Assembly: GCF_014203755.1 (NCBI RefSeq) | Contig: NZ_JACHJS010000001.1 | Span: forward strand, 7,006,001-7,070,000 | Reading direction: 5' to 3' | Length of the DNA: 64,000 nt | From: Saccharothrix violaceirubra | GTDB taxonomy: Bacteria > Actinomycetota > Actinomycetes > Mycobacteriales > Pseudonocardiaceae | Shown: in pieces, positions 43,040-51,852 of the stretch | Position numbering within the stretch: the first letter of the stretch is position 1 | Layout of the letters: every line of letters starts with the position of its first letter | Translations under genes and position numbers: made by a program | The notes under the pieces: generated by a model | What the model was told of the DNA's origin: nothing | The model's input: only the letters and a program-made list of their open reading frames with translations | The model's database searches: none

Positions 43040-43573
43040 GTGACCAGACGGCCGGCTACCACCCGCTTCGCGCGGGGTGCGTTGCTGGCCGTGACGTCCC
43101 TGGGACTCACGGTGGCCGCGCACGGACTGGCCGGCGGCGAGGTCGTCGACGCCGTCCCCGCGCTGCCGCTGACCCTGCTGATCGCGTTCGGCGGGACGGC
43201 GCTGTCCGAACGGCTGGGCCCCCGGTCCCTGCTCGGCGCCCTCGGCCTGGCCCAGTTCGCCCAGCACACCCTGTTGAGCCTGGGCTACCACCAGCCGATG
43301 ACGGCCGTCGTCGACCCGGTGGCCATGACCGCCGCGCACGCCGTGGCCGCAGTGCTCACCGGACTGCTGCTGACCCGGGCCGACGCCGCCCTGTCCGCAC
43401 TCGCCTCCGCGTTCCCGCGGCTGGTTCCCGTCCTCCCCACGCACCCACCCGTCGTGGGGCGGCTGTTCGTTCCCGTGCGATCGCCGGCGCCCGACCCGTT
43501 GGTCGGCGTGCTGTTGCGACGGGTGCACGGCCGGCGCGGGCCACCGCTTCTCCCGATCACCCAGGGCCATTGA
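43040..43573 (+). CDS. Membrane protein upstream of the copper locus (177 aa)
   Basis: This 177-aa protein has about four hydrophobic helices ([77 protein letters not shown]), several histidines near membrane boundaries, and a proline/arginine-rich C-terminus. GTG 43040 lies 7 nt after TACGCT, suggesting leaderless translation. It precedes the YcnI gene by 28 bp, and similar proteins accompany YcnI-CopC-CopD loci in actinobacteria. A copper-handling role is inferred from context. Confidence 0.8.
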   Translation: MTRRPATTRFARGALLAVTSLGLTVAAHGLAGGEVVDAVPALPLTLLIAFGGTALSERLGPRSLLGALGLAQFAQHTLLSLGYHQPMTAVVDPVAMTAAHAVAAVLTGLLLTRADAALSALASAFPRLVPVLPTHPPVVGRLFVPVRSPAPDPLVGVLLRRVHGRRGPPLLPITQGH

Positions 43574-43601
43574 CCTTCCCTGCGATCAGGAGAACAACTT
43601 C

Positions 43602-44315
43602 ATGTCCACCAAGCGATTCGCCCGCGGCGGCGCCGTGCTCGCCGCCGCCGGTTTCCTCGTCCTGTCCTCCGCCGGCATGGCGTCGGCGCACGTCACGGCC
43701 AACACCACCAAGGACCCCGTCCAGGGCGGCTACACCAAGGTCACGCTCCGCGTGCCCAACGAGCGCCCGGACGCGGGCACGGTCAAGCTCGAACTGAGCC
43801 TGCCCGCCGAGTACCCGCTGGCCTCGGTCAGCACCAAGCCCACCCCGGGCTGGAAGGTCGAGGCGGTCAAGGCCAAGCTCGACACCCCGGTCAAGGCGCA
43901 CGGCCGCGAGGTCACCGAGGCCGTCCGCACGGTCGTGTGGACGGCCGAGCCCGGCGTCCGCATCGAGCCCGGCCAGTTCAACGAGTTCGACATCTCCATC
44001 GGCCCGCTGCCCGACAACACCGAGCAGCTCCTCCTGCCCACCAAGCAGACCTACTCCAGCGGCGAGGTCGTCGACTGGAACAAGCCGCCTGCCGCCGAAG
44101 GCGCCGAGGAGCCCGACAAGCCCGCCCCGGTGTTGAAGCTCGTCAAGAAGCCCGCGGGCACCGAGAGCGACCACCACGAAGCCGCCGCGACGGAGACCAA
44201 GGCCGCCGGCACCGACGACACCGCCCGCTGGCTGGGCGGCGTGGGCCTCGCCGTCGGCGCGCTCGGCCTGGGCTTCGGCGTCGGCGCGGTGCTGCGGTCA
44301 CGGCGCAAGGCATGA
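43602..44315 (+). CDS. YcnI-family (DUF1775) copper-binding protein
   Basis: This 237-aa secreted protein has a signal peptide (residues 1-29, ending MASA), exposing His30 at the mature N-terminus, the copper-brace position. The DUF1775 fold follows (YTKVTLRVPNERPDAGTVKLE, VRTVVWTAEP), then a Pro/Glu/Lys and His linker and a C-terminal membrane helix (WLGGVGLAVGALGLGFGVGAV) with a basic end. It would hold Cu(II) outside the membrane. ATG 43602 follows ATCAGGAGAAC. The stop overlaps the CopC gene by 4 nt. Confidence 0.94.
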   Translation: MSTKRFARGGAVLAAAGFLVLSSAGMASAHVTANTTKDPVQGGYTKVTLRVPNERPDAGTVKLELSLPAEYPLASVSTKPTPGWKVEAVKAKLDTPVKAHGREVTEAVRTVVWTAEPGVRIEPGQFNEFDISIGPLPDNTEQLLLPTKQTYSSGEVVDWNKPPAAEGAEEPDKPAPVLKLVKKPAGTESDHHEAAATETKAAGTDDTARWLGGVGLAVGALGLGFGVGAVLRSRRKA

Positions 44316-44848
44316 GGCACGCCGTCTCCCTGCTGCTCGCGTTCCTGGTCGCGGGTGGCGTCGCGTTGGCGACGGCCGCGCCCGCGTCCGCGCACAACGT
44401 GCTGATCAGCAGCGATCCGAAGGACGGGGCGACGCTGGAGTCCGGCCCGAAGGAGATCACGCTGACCTTCGACCAGCCCGTCCAGGGCGGCGAGGGGTTC
44501 AACACGATCACCGTGAAGGCACCGGACGGCACCCAGTGGCAGGGTGACGGCCAGCCGACCGTAAAAGACAACTCGGTCAGGTTCCCGATCCGCACGCTGG
44601 GCGACGCGGCCGAGTACACGGTGACCTACCGCATCCTGTCGGCCGACGGGCACTCCGTGCCGGGTTCGCTGAAGTTCACCACGACGAAGGCCGGCGGCGG
44701 CACGCCCGCACCGGTCGAGACCGCGACCGGTGCGGAGTCGTCGGGGGGCATCCCGATCTGGGTGTGGATCGTCGGTGCGGTCGTGCTGCTGGGCGGCGGC
44801 GTGTTCTTCGCCCTGCGCGGCGGCACGCCGGAGGACGCCAGGCGATGA
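44312..44848 (+). CDS. CopC-domain copper resistance protein
   Basis: This 178-aa protein has a signal peptide ending ASA, exposing His at the mature N-terminus (HNVLISSDPKDGATLESGP). The CopC beta-sandwich includes ITLTFDQPVQ and YTVTYRILSADGHSVPGSLKF, whose HS and SADGH motif is a known copper site. A Thr/Pro linker and a membrane helix (IPIWVWIVGAVVLLGGGVFFAL) anchor it. It delivers copper to CopD, whose gene overlaps it by 4 nt. Confidence 0.95.
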   Translation: MRHAVSLLLAFLVAGGVALATAAPASAHNVLISSDPKDGATLESGPKEITLTFDQPVQGGEGFNTITVKAPDGTQWQGDGQPTVKDNSVRFPIRTLGDAAEYTVTYRILSADGHSVPGSLKFTTTKAGGGTPAPVETATGAESSGGIPIWVWIVGAVVLLGGGVFFALRGGTPEDARR

Positions 44849-45867
44849 CCGTGGACCGGACCACCGCACCCACCTCGCGCACGTGGGTCGTCGGCGGGTT
44901 GCTCGCCGGCGGCCTGGTCGGCGTGCTGCTCGGCCTCGACCTGTCGTCGACGCCCGCGGACGTCGGCGACGTCGAGGCCGGTGTGGTGGTCCGGTTCGCC
45001 CATCCCCTGGTGCGCACACTGCTCGACCTGGCGGCCACGGCCGCCGTCGGGCTGTCGCTGCTGCCGAAACTGCTCGGGTTCTCCCGGCCCGCGGCCACCG
45101 AACCCGTGCTGCGGGTGGCACGGCCCGCGGCCGTGATCGCGTCCACCGTGTGGGCGTTGACCGCGCTCGTGTCGATCGTCATCCGCGCCTACGAGACCCG
45201 GCCGGAGATGGCCGTGACGTTGTCGTCGGTCGTCGACTACGTCCAGCGTGTCGGCGCCGGGCAGGGCCTGCTGTTCAGCGCGGTGTGCGCGTTGGCGTCG
45301 GTGTGGATCGGCATCATGGCCGTGCGGCGCGGCGAGTCGGTGCCCGCCGAGCTGCGCATCCTCGTGACGATGTTCGGCCTGCTGCCGCTGCCGGTCACCG
45401 GGCACGCGTCGAACTGGAAGTACCACGACTACTCCATGATCTCGATGGAGCTGCACGTGCTGGGCGCCGCCGCGTGGACCGGCGGGCTGGCCGCGCTGGT
45501 CGTGCTCGTGGCGCACCGGAAGTCGTTGCTGGCCGAGGCGTTGCCGAAGTTCTCGAAGCTGGCCACGGTGGCGCTGGTGCTGGTCTCGGTCACCGGCCTG
45601 TTCAACGGCGTGCTCGAACTCGCGCTCAACCCGGTCGTGGCGCTGCCCGGTTCGCTGGTCACGACCTCGTACGGGCTCGTACTCATCGGCAAGACGGTGT
45701 GCGCGGGCCTGCTGGCGTTGCTCGGCGCGCACATCCGCTGGCGGTTGATGCCGCACATCGCCCGGCACCGGACGACGGCCGTCGTCGGGTGGGCCGCGGT
45801 CGAGGTGGCGGTGATGGGTGTGGCGTTCGGCCTGGCGGTCGTGCTGTCCCGCGCGCCCGTGGCGTGA
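44845..45867 (+). CDS. CopD-family copper transport membrane protein
   Basis: This 340-aa protein has eight or nine membrane helices and the CopD/PCuAC-type signatures: LLFSAVCALASVWIG, the LPVTGHASNWKYHD histidine block, HVLGAAAWTGGLAAL, and FSKLATVALVLVSVTGLFN near the end. It is presumed to move copper across the membrane with CopC outside. ATG 44845 follows GGAGGACG and overlaps the CopC stop. A hairpin lies downstream (45917-45935). The locus lacks a visible copper regulator inside this window. Confidence 0.94.
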   Translation: MTVDRTTAPTSRTWVVGGLLAGGLVGVLLGLDLSSTPADVGDVEAGVVVRFAHPLVRTLLDLAATAAVGLSLLPKLLGFSRPAATEPVLRVARPAAVIASTVWALTALVSIVIRAYETRPEMAVTLSSVVDYVQRVGAGQGLLFSAVCALASVWIGIMAVRRGESVPAELRILVTMFGLLPLPVTGHASNWKYHDYSMISMELHVLGAAAWTGGLAALVVLVAHRKSLLAEALPKFSKLATVALVLVSVTGLFNGVLELALNPVVALPGSLVTTSYGLVLIGKTVCAGLLALLGAHIRWRLMPHIARHRTTAVVGWAAVEVAVMGVAFGLAVVLSRAPVA

Positions 45868-45916
45868 CCTGTCGACGAGTGGTCCGTTCAGTGCGGTGAA
45901 CTGCGCCGAGCAGGCT

Positions 45917-45935
45917 AGCCGGCTGTGCGCCGGCT
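45917..45935. terminator. Bidirectional hairpin between convergent genes
   Basis: AGCCGGC (45917-45923) and GCCGGCT (45929-45935) form a 7-bp stem with a 5-nt loop between the ends of the CopD gene and the leftward 94-aa gene. It probably terminates both. Confidence 0.55.
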
Positions 45936-45938
45936 CAC

Positions 45939-46223
45939 CTATTCGGCGGTCAGTCGAGCGGCCGACCCGGCCCGCAGGCGGTGCAGTTCCGTCATCACGA
46001 GGCCGCCCCGACGCTCCAGCTCACGGGCGTCGATCCAGCCACGCGCGTAGCCCCGGTAGGCACCGGCCAGCTTCACCAGTTCGGCCAGGTAGTCCGCGGA
46101 CCGGCGTCGGCGTTCCTCGTCGAACGCGGCCAGTAGCGGCAACTGGGTGTCCACGACCTCGTCCAGCATCCGGGCGGACTTGAGCGCACCCCGGCGCTTG
46201 GCGTTGAGCCAGTACCCGATCAC
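45939..46223 (-). CDS. Small helical hypothetical protein (94 aa)
   Basis: This 94-aa protein is basic and almost wholly helical (RRRRSADYLAELVKLAGAYRGYARGWIDA, LERRGGLVMTELHRLRAG). It has no membrane segment or signal peptide. GTG 46223 follows GCGAGGTGGACC. Arg/Leu-rich helical protein with unknown family; codon use supports it. It is leftward and convergent with the copper operon, 105 bp downstream of the APH-fold gene. Confidence 0.6.
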   Translation of the reverse strand: MIGYWLNAKRRGALKSARMLDEVVDTQLPLLAAFDEERRRRSADYLAELVKLAGAYRGYARGWIDARELERRGGLVMTELHRLRAGSAARLTAE

Positions 46224-46328
46224 GGTCCACCTCGCCGTCGCCCCGACAGGTGGAATGCCACCCGTTCGCTGCGTGATTCGGATTCCACGGCCGGAGTGTT
46301 ACGGGTTCGTTCCCCCACGTGGACCCGG

Positions 46329-47237
46329 TCAGCGGTACGGGCGCCACGGTGTGATGGTGTCGCCGTCACGCAGCGCGCGCAGCCGGCGACGAAGCTCGGC
46401 CCCGACATCGGGATGGCTGCGCAGGATCGGCAGGGCACTGGTCGTCAGCTTCAGCTCACGCACGTCTCTGAGCAGCGCGTATCCCGGACTGCGGGTCACG
46501 TCGAACCCGTACACGCGGGAAAGCTGCCGGTACCAGCGGGCCGGGTGCCCGAACCGGGCGACGCCGATCGGGAGGGTGCTCAGGTCCCACTCGCGCGGAC
46601 CCACGCCGGTCGAGTCGAAGTCGCACAGCACCGGCCCGTCCACGCCCGGGATCAGGTTGCCCAGGTGCGCGTCGCCGTGCACCACGCCCAACGGCAACTC
46701 GGGCCGGTACGCGTCGAGCCGGAACGCCAACTCGGCGCACCGCTCCTCCAGGAACACCCGGTCGGTCGCGGTCAACTCCTCGGCGTCGGCGATCCGGTGG
46801 CGCACGTCGTCCAACGGCGCCCAACGCGGCAGCGGCACGTCCGGCGGCGGCAGGGAATGCATGCGCAGCAACAACCTGCCCAGGTCACGGCCGTCCACCG
46901 CACGCCCGGTCACCGGGACGGTGTGCCACACCGTCGCCACGTGGTCGCCCACGACGAGCGGCTGCGGCACCTCCTCGACCAACCGGACGGCGGGCACGCC
47001 GTGCGCCGCCAACCAGCGCGCCACGGCCACCACCTTGGGCGCCCGGTGCTGGAGACCCATCGAACCGACGATGCGCACGTGGACGCGTTCGGCGGGCAGG
47101 TCGAACACGGCGTTGGCGGTCAACTTCACCAACCGGGCGCCGCGGTGGTCGAGCCCCAGACCGGCGCACAACCGCTCCAGCACCGCGGTCAGCACGTCCG
47201 TCGTGAACCGCCCGTCGAGGCGTGCCGGGGCGGTCAA
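46329..47237 (-). CDS. Phosphotransferase of the APH / choline-kinase-like fold
   Basis: This 302-aa protein has the APH catalytic pair: VVHGDAHLGNLIPG with catalytic Asp and the VLCDFDSTGVGPREWDLS metal-binding Asp. The N-terminal part (LVKLTANAVFDLPAERVHVRIV) holds the ATP site. Such proteins phosphorylate small hydroxylated molecules or antibiotics; there is no evidence here for resistance. Its start overlaps the stop of the HTH-TPR gene by 4 nt, so the two are coupled, a common pair in Pseudonocardiales. Confidence 0.88.
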   Translation of the reverse strand: MTAPARLDGRFTTDVLTAVLERLCAGLGLDHRGARLVKLTANAVFDLPAERVHVRIVGSMGLQHRAPKVVAVARWLAAHGVPAVRLVEEVPQPLVVGDHVATVWHTVPVTGRAVDGRDLGRLLLRMHSLPPPDVPLPRWAPLDDVRHRIADAEELTATDRVFLEERCAELAFRLDAYRPELPLGVVHGDAHLGNLIPGVDGPVLCDFDSTGVGPREWDLSTLPIGVARFGHPARWYRQLSRVYGFDVTRSPGYALLRDVRELKLTTSALPILRSHPDVGAELRRRLRALRDGDTITPWRPYR

Positions 47238-48619
47238 GCCGCGCTGTCGCCGCTGCCGGTGAACTGGGCCACGCGCTCGGCCAGTTCACGGGCCTCGGGA
47301 TTGTTCTTGCGCTTGTCCGCCTCACGCTGGAGCGGGCGCATGCGGTCCTTGGTGCGCACGGACTTGAGAGCCTCGGACATGTCGATGGCCTGCCGGCCGA
47401 TCCGCGCGCCGTGGTCGATGTCGCCTTCGAGCAGGTGGTTGATGGACAACGAGGTCAGGTTGAACGACCGGCTGCGGCTCATGTCGTCGCCGAACCCGCC
47501 GATGGCCTTCGACAACGCCGGGATCGCGGTGCGCGTGTACTTGGTGTCCACGGTCTGCGCCAGCTCCGTGTGCACGGTGCCGATCATCGACGACAGGTCG
47601 TTGGCGTCGAAGAACTTCGCCCACGCGGGCGCCTCGCCGATGTCGGCGCGCGCGAACTCGTCGCGGGCCCGGCCGAGCAGCTTCAACGCCTGGTCGTCGG
47701 ACCCCATCTTCGCGTAGGCCCACGCCTCGTTGGCGCACAGGATGCCCACGGCCAGCTCCGAACCGGAGTTCTGCGCGGCGAGCTGACCGAGCTGGAAGAC
47801 CTTCAACGCGTCGTCCGGCGCGTTCTGGTGCAGGTAGACGCGACCCATCCGGTACAGGATGTTCGCGACCAGCTCCTCCTTGCGGCCCTGCTTGGCCAGA
47901 CCCAGGGCCTGGCCGAAGTGGTTGCGCGCCGAGTCGTACAGACCGGTGTCGAACGAGGTCCAGCCGGCCAGGTTGTGCAGGTCGGCGAGCGCCACGTAGA
48001 GCCGTTCGCGGACCAGCTCGGTGGCGTTGGCACCCAGCATCTGCTGGCCCCACGACAACTGGGCGACGACGGCGTCGCGGCACGAGCCACCGCCGTACTG
48101 GTAGTCGAGCGTGCGCAACGCCCGCGTCGCCGCCTCGACCTGTCGCACGTCGGTCATGCCGATGCGACCGGGAGCCGGCGTCTGCGCGGGCGACGCGGCC
48201 CACGACCCGGAGTCCGTACCGAACACGGCCGCGCCCACAGTGATGGCGGCGGCGTGCGCGAGGAACTTCCGTCGCTTCACCGACTCGTCCTCCTCCGAAT
48301 GGGGTGAGTCCGCCGAGGCGGCCACCCGCACTGCCGTGGCCTCGTCGTAGGCGAGACCCATGTATCCCCTGGGGACACCCAGACCCTGGGCGATCCTCGC
48401 CAGGACGTCGTAGGCCATGACCTGGCGTCCCTTGAGGATCTCCGAGACCTCGGACTGCGATTGGCCCGTGAGCGCCGCGATCTGGCGCTGGGACACGCCG
48501 TGCCTCCGGAGCAGGCGGTAGACCGCGCTGATCTCACGCCTGGCAAGCGCGTCCCGCATCTCCTGCTGGTCCCAGACCTCGGGCGTAACAGGAGAGCTGT
48601 GCGAACCGATGGTGTTCAA
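47234..48619 (-). CDS. HTH-TPR transcriptional regulator with internal Tat-like motif
   Basis: This 461-aa protein has a helix-turn-helix at about residues 30-75 (YRLLRRHGVSQRQIAALTGQSQSEVSEI). Then RRKFLAHAAAITVGAAVFG, at about 114-132, looks like a twin-arginine motif and a short hydrophobic span. A TPR domain follows (about 180-430: HFGQALGLAKQGRKEELVAN, IGEAPAWAKFFDANDL). This architecture is common in actinomycetes but function is undefined. TTG 48619 follows GAGGGGGCGCAA, a strong site. The next gene is the APH-fold protein. Confidence 0.88.
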   Translation of the reverse strand: MNTIGSHSSPVTPEVWDQQEMRDALARREISAVYRLLRRHGVSQRQIAALTGQSQSEVSEILKGRQVMAYDVLARIAQGLGVPRGYMGLAYDEATAVRVAASADSPHSEEDESVKRRKFLAHAAAITVGAAVFGTDSGSWAASPAQTPAPGRIGMTDVRQVEAATRALRTLDYQYGGGSCRDAVVAQLSWGQQMLGANATELVRERLYVALADLHNLAGWTSFDTGLYDSARNHFGQALGLAKQGRKEELVANILYRMGRVYLHQNAPDDALKVFQLGQLAAQNSGSELAVGILCANEAWAYAKMGSDDQALKLLGRARDEFARADIGEAPAWAKFFDANDLSSMIGTVHTELAQTVDTKYTRTAIPALSKAIGGFGDDMSRSRSFNLTSLSINHLLEGDIDHGARIGRQAIDMSEALKSVRTKDRMRPLQREADKRKNNPEARELAERVAQFTGSGDSAA

Positions 48620-48837
48620 TTGCGCCCCCTCACAGTCCTTCCGGGCGTCAACGGCAGAGTAGGGGCACTACGCCGACGGCGAGAAGTACCGATCGGCGAG
48701 GCTGATCGGCCCTGCCGAACTCGGTCGACCGCTTACCGTGGAACGAGCACCGGCCAGCGCTGTGACGCCCCGATCCAGGTTGAATCATCGCAATCTGGGT
48801 TCCGGTAAGCGAGTGAACACGGAGAGGAAGTCGCATC

Positions 48838-49158
48838 GTGGACGTGATCGAGCGGACGGTGACCACCCCCGGTGGACCGGTGCGCGGCACGGACTCGAGC
48901 GCTCCCGCTCCGGCAACCCTGTCTATCCGGGAGTCGACCGACCTCGACCCCGGATGGCGCGGCTCGACCGGGCGACGTCGCACGTGGCGCATCGGCTGCG
49001 GTGACGTGGTCGACCGGGAACGCTGTCTCACCGTGATGGTCGACCGGGGCCGTGTGGTCCTGGTCGGGCCTCCGGGCGAGACGGCGGTGCTCTCGGCCGA
49101 CCAACTCGTACAGCTCAGGGCTGCGCTACGCGAAGCCGCCGAGCAGGCGGAAAGGTGA
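48838..49158 (+). CDS. Small hypothetical protein (106 aa)
   Basis: This 106-aa protein is divergent from the HTH-TPR gene. It has a flexible Pro/Ser/Thr-rich N-terminus (TTPGGPVRGTDSSAPAPA) and a beta-strand C-terminal part (CLTVMVDRGRVVLVGPPGETAVLSADQLVQL) ending in a helix. GTG 48838 follows GAGAGGAAG. The family is unnamed to my knowledge but is frequently seen beside HTH-TPR regulators. The next gene starts 14 nt after its stop. Confidence 0.72.
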   Translation: MDVIERTVTTPGGPVRGTDSSAPAPATLSIRESTDLDPGWRGSTGRRRTWRIGCGDVVDRERCLTVMVDRGRVVLVGPPGETAVLSADQLVQLRAALREAAEQAER

Positions 49159-49171
49159 CGGTGACGTTTCG

Positions 49172-49537
49172 GTGGACGAGATCCTCGGACAAGTTCTTCG
49201 CAACGCGGTGTGGGAGCGTCTGGACCTGCTCACCGAGCTGGCCAACGAAGCCGACGCCCCGTCCCTCCTGTCGGTGGCACGATCCGAACTCCCCCGGCTG
49301 ACCGAGGGATGGCGGGCACTGCTCGCCGCGCACGAACCGGACGAGAAGGGCAACTGCCCCGAGTGCTCCGGTCGCTGGCGGCAGCAGAAGAGCCCCTGTT
49401 CGGTGTGGCGCGCCGCGTACGAACACCTGGTCGCGGGCGGTCTCGCCCCGCGCCCGGCTCGACACCTGCGCTCGGCCCCGGTGACCCCTCCTGTCACCCG
49501 GAGTCGCCGAGCCGCGGCCGTGCTTCGAGCCCACTAA
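49172..49537 (+). CDS. Small protein with CxxC..C zinc-finger-like motif
   Basis: This 121-aa protein has a helical N-terminal half (VWERLDLLTELANEAD, LLSVARSELPRLTEGWRALL), then NCPECSGRWRQQKSPCSVWRAAYEHLV with three cysteines in a partial zinc-binding arrangement, and a Pro/Arg-rich tail. A paired small-protein gene lies 14 nt upstream. GTG 49172 is chosen. No named family is certain. It ends just before a run of four strong hairpins. Confidence 0.7.
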   Translation: MDEILGQVLRNAVWERLDLLTELANEADAPSLLSVARSELPRLTEGWRALLAAHEPDEKGNCPECSGRWRQQKSPCSVWRAAYEHLVAGGLAPRPARHLRSAPVTPPVTRSRRAAAVLRAH

Positions 49538-49550
49538 CGGGCGGTACCGA

Positions 49551-49766
49551 CCTGTCGTTCCCCCGACGCGACAGGCTCGACTACCCGCCTACTGGCCGGC
49601 GGTCCGGGCGTGCGAACCCCCGACCGCGACGATCCGGACCGCCGGCCGGCTACAACTCCAGACATCCGCGGGCCGGTGCCGTGCACCTTCCCTCCCCGAC
49701 CGGCACCGGTCCGCGGGCACCACTTCGGCTCCCATGCCTGCCCCTCCCGCGCGGGCATGGGAGCCG
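49551..49766 (+). other. Four consecutive strong hairpins in an intergenic region
   Basis: Hairpin 1: 49551-49557 with 49569-49575 (7 bp, perfect). Hairpin 2: 49594-49607 with 49634-49647 (14 bp, perfect). Hairpin 3: 49666-49680 with 49702-49716 (15 bp, one G-U pair if read from the plus strand). Hairpin 4: 49726-49738 with 49754-49766 (13 bp, perfect), followed by GTTTCC. The G-U pair favours a plus-strand RNA. It may be a terminator array or a structured RNA; no coding frame is supported here. Confidence 0.6.
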
Positions 49767-50030
49767 TTTCCACTCCTCCGGCCGGTCGTATCACCGAGCG
49801 TCCGAACGCGTCATTTCCGCCGTCCGCGCATTTCCCGTCGGCGGAACTCCCGACCCCGGGGTCTGTGGGCGGGAGGCGACCAGCGGCGAACGGTCGATAC
49901 CCGGATGGCTGAATTCGCGGTGCACCGCCGATTTCGTGTGCGGACCGCGTGCGTGTCGGAACGGACCGTGCGGTACGACGGTCGCCGACCGGGCACTATG
50001 GAGTCCCGCCAACCGATCGCAGGAGTCGCC
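49767..50030 (+). other. Upstream region of the TetR gene
   Basis: No gene is supported. A perfect 12-bp palindrome GACCCCGGGGTC lies at 49852-49863. CACTAT at 49995-50000 is a possible -10 box about 30 nt before the TetR start, with the AGGAG ribosome site between them. Confidence 0.4.
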
Positions 50031-50645
50031 GTGACCAGTTCGACCCCGCTGCGCCGCCAACCGGTGCAGCAGCGCAGCGCCAAGCGCGTCGAGCGGATGC
50101 TCGAAGCCTGTGCCTCGCTCGTCGAAGAGGTCGGCTACGACGGTGTGACGACGACGCTGATCGCGGAACGGGCCGGGGTCGCGGTCGGTTCGCTTTACCA
50201 GTTCTTCCCCGACAAGCGCGCGGTCGTCCAGGCGTTGACGATGCGCAACCTGGAACGCTTCATGCAGACCGTCGACGGCAAGTTCGGCACGTCGCAGCTC
50301 GAGCACTGGTGGGACGCCGTCGATTCGATCTTCGACGTGTACGTGACGATGCACCGCGACGTGCCGGCGTTCAGCAAGCTGCATTTCGGCGACGTGGTGG
50401 ACATGCGCCTGCTCGACGACCGCAAGGACAACAACGCGGTCATCTCCGACCGGATCGCGGAGATGATCGCCGAGCGCTTCGGCATTCCGTTCGCGCAGAT
50501 CCAACTGCCGATCTCGATCGCGGTCGAGGCGGCCGACAGCGTGCTGAACCTGGCGTTCCGCCGCGACGCGGCCGGCGACGCGACGATCCTGGGCGAGGCG
50601 AAGGTGCTGGTCCGGGGCTACCTGTCCACGCGCCTGCCGGACTAG
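50031..50645 (+). CDS. TetR-family transcriptional regulator
   Basis: This 204-aa regulator has the TetR helix-turn-helix at about residues 25-65 (YDGVTTTLIAERAGVAVGSLYQFFPDKRAVVQALT). The ligand domain follows (LEHWWDAVDSIFDVYVTMHRD, ISIAVEAADSVLNLAF). GTG 50031 follows GCAGGAGTCGCC. It is convergent with the alanine-racemase-fold gene, 3 bp from its end. The palindrome 51853-51874 in front of that gene is a possible target. Confidence 0.93.
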   Translation: MTSSTPLRRQPVQQRSAKRVERMLEACASLVEEVGYDGVTTTLIAERAGVAVGSLYQFFPDKRAVVQALTMRNLERFMQTVDGKFGTSQLEHWWDAVDSIFDVYVTMHRDVPAFSKLHFGDVVDMRLLDDRKDNNAVISDRIAEMIAERFGIPFAQIQLPISIAVEAADSVLNLAFRRDAAGDATILGEAKVLVRGYLSTRLPD

Positions 50646-50648
50646 GAC

Positions 50649-51836
50649 CTAGCCGAAGCAGCGGCCCTCGCCCCGGTAGGTCGGCACGGTCTCCTCGACC
50701 GCCGTGCCGCGCACGCAGTGGTAGTGCGTGAACCGCTCGGCGGGTTCGCCCGCCTTGGCGTGCCGCAGCCACACCCGGTCGCCGACGGCCAGCGCGGCGG
50801 CGTCCGGTCCCACGACCGGGGTCTGCACCTCTCCGGCGCCTTCGAACGCCATGAGTTCCAGCCCGGCGGGCAGGTACGGGGTGGGCGCGCGGTCGTGACC
50901 GGTCGGCCCGGACGCGATGTAGCCGCCGGAGAACAACGTGGCCACGTCGCGGGTGGGACGGCGGACGACGGGCAGCGCGAACAGGACGGCCGGCTGCGGG
51001 AGGAACGCGCGGTAGCCGTCGAACAGGGTCGGTCCGACCAGTCCGGACCCGGCGGCGAGTTCGGTGACGGCCGCGTCGGTGCGGGTGGTCTCCAGGCTGC
51101 CGGTGCCGCCGCCGTTGACGAATTCCAGGTCCGCGTGGTCGCGCACGGCCGCGACGGCGGCGCCCCGGCGTGCGGCGAGTTCGGCGCCGGACCGCCGTCG
51201 CATCCAGCGGACGACGGCGCCGAGCGCGGGACGTCCGGGCGGCGCGTCGCCGAGTCCGGCGATCTGGCCCTCGTAGGCCATGACGCCGACGAGGCGGAAG
51301 CCGGGCCGGCGGGCGATCGCACGGGCCAGGATCGCGGCCTGGTGCGGGGTGTGGACGGGTGAACGGCGTGCGCCGACGTGCAGTCCGGGCAGGGGGCGCC
51401 AGGACACGTCGAGTTCGAGGCAGACGCGGATCTCGGGGTGGTCGGCGCCCAGTGCCCGGTCGACGAGGTCGAGGTGGGCGACGGAGTCGACGGTGAGCGT
51501 CACGCGGCGGCGTGCGGTGGCGTCGGCGGCCAGGGCGCGCAGCGCGGCGTGGTCGACGGTCGGGTAGGCGACGAGGAGGTCCTCGGCGGTGTCGGTGTCG
51601 GACAGCCAGAGGGCTTCGGGCAGCGAGTAGCACATGAGGCCCGCGTAGCCGGGCCGGCGCAGGACGCGGTCGAGCAGGGCACGCACCCGGACGGACTTGG
51701 TCGCGACCCGGATCGGCAGGCCGCCGGCACGCCGGACGAGGTCGTCCGCGTTGTGGTCGAACGCGTCCAGGTCGACGATCGCGAACGGCGGGTCGAACCC
51801 GCCCGTCGCGGCGTCGAGGCGGGCTCGGGAGTGCAT
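50649..51836 (-). CDS. PLP-dependent alanine-racemase-fold protein (D-threonine aldolase / D-amino-acid deaminase type)
   Basis: This 395-aa protein has the PLP lysine early in a racemase-type barrel: RVATKSVRVRALL. GLMCYSLPEALWL, VCLELDVSWRPLPG and FVNGGGTGSLETT (phosphate-binding glycines) follow, then a C-terminal beta domain with VGDRVWLRHAKAGEP. The family includes D-threonine aldolases and D-serine dehydratase-like proteins; the reaction here is unproven. ATG 51836 is chosen; in-frame TTG/GTG readings reach the operator and are unlikely. It is divergent from the FAD oxidase gene with a shared palindromic region. Confidence 0.88.
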   Translation of the reverse strand: MHSRARLDAATGGFDPPFAIVDLDAFDHNADDLVRRAGGLPIRVATKSVRVRALLDRVLRRPGYAGLMCYSLPEALWLSDTDTAEDLLVAYPTVDHAALRALAADATARRRVTLTVDSVAHLDLVDRALGADHPEIRVCLELDVSWRPLPGLHVGARRSPVHTPHQAAILARAIARRPGFRLVGVMAYEGQIAGLGDAPPGRPALGAVVRWMRRRSGAELAARRGAAVAAVRDHADLEFVNGGGTGSLETTRTDAAVTELAAGSGLVGPTLFDGYRAFLPQPAVLFALPVVRRPTRDVATLFSGGYIASGPTGHDRAPTPYLPAGLELMAFEGAGEVQTPVVGPDAAALAVGDRVWLRHAKAGEPAERFTHYHCVRGTAVEETVPTYRGEGRCFG

Positions 51837-51852
51837 GGCGCACACCGTACTT

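Noticed and set aside
46329..47237. Antibiotic resistance by aminoglycoside phosphotransferase
   Set aside because: The APH fold is shared by many small-molecule kinases; nothing in the sequence or neighbours indicates aminoglycosides.
49734..50030. N-terminal extension of the TetR protein by 99 residues
   Set aside because: It crosses the hairpin and palindrome region, is Arg/Pro-rich, and a good AGGAG site precedes GTG 50031.
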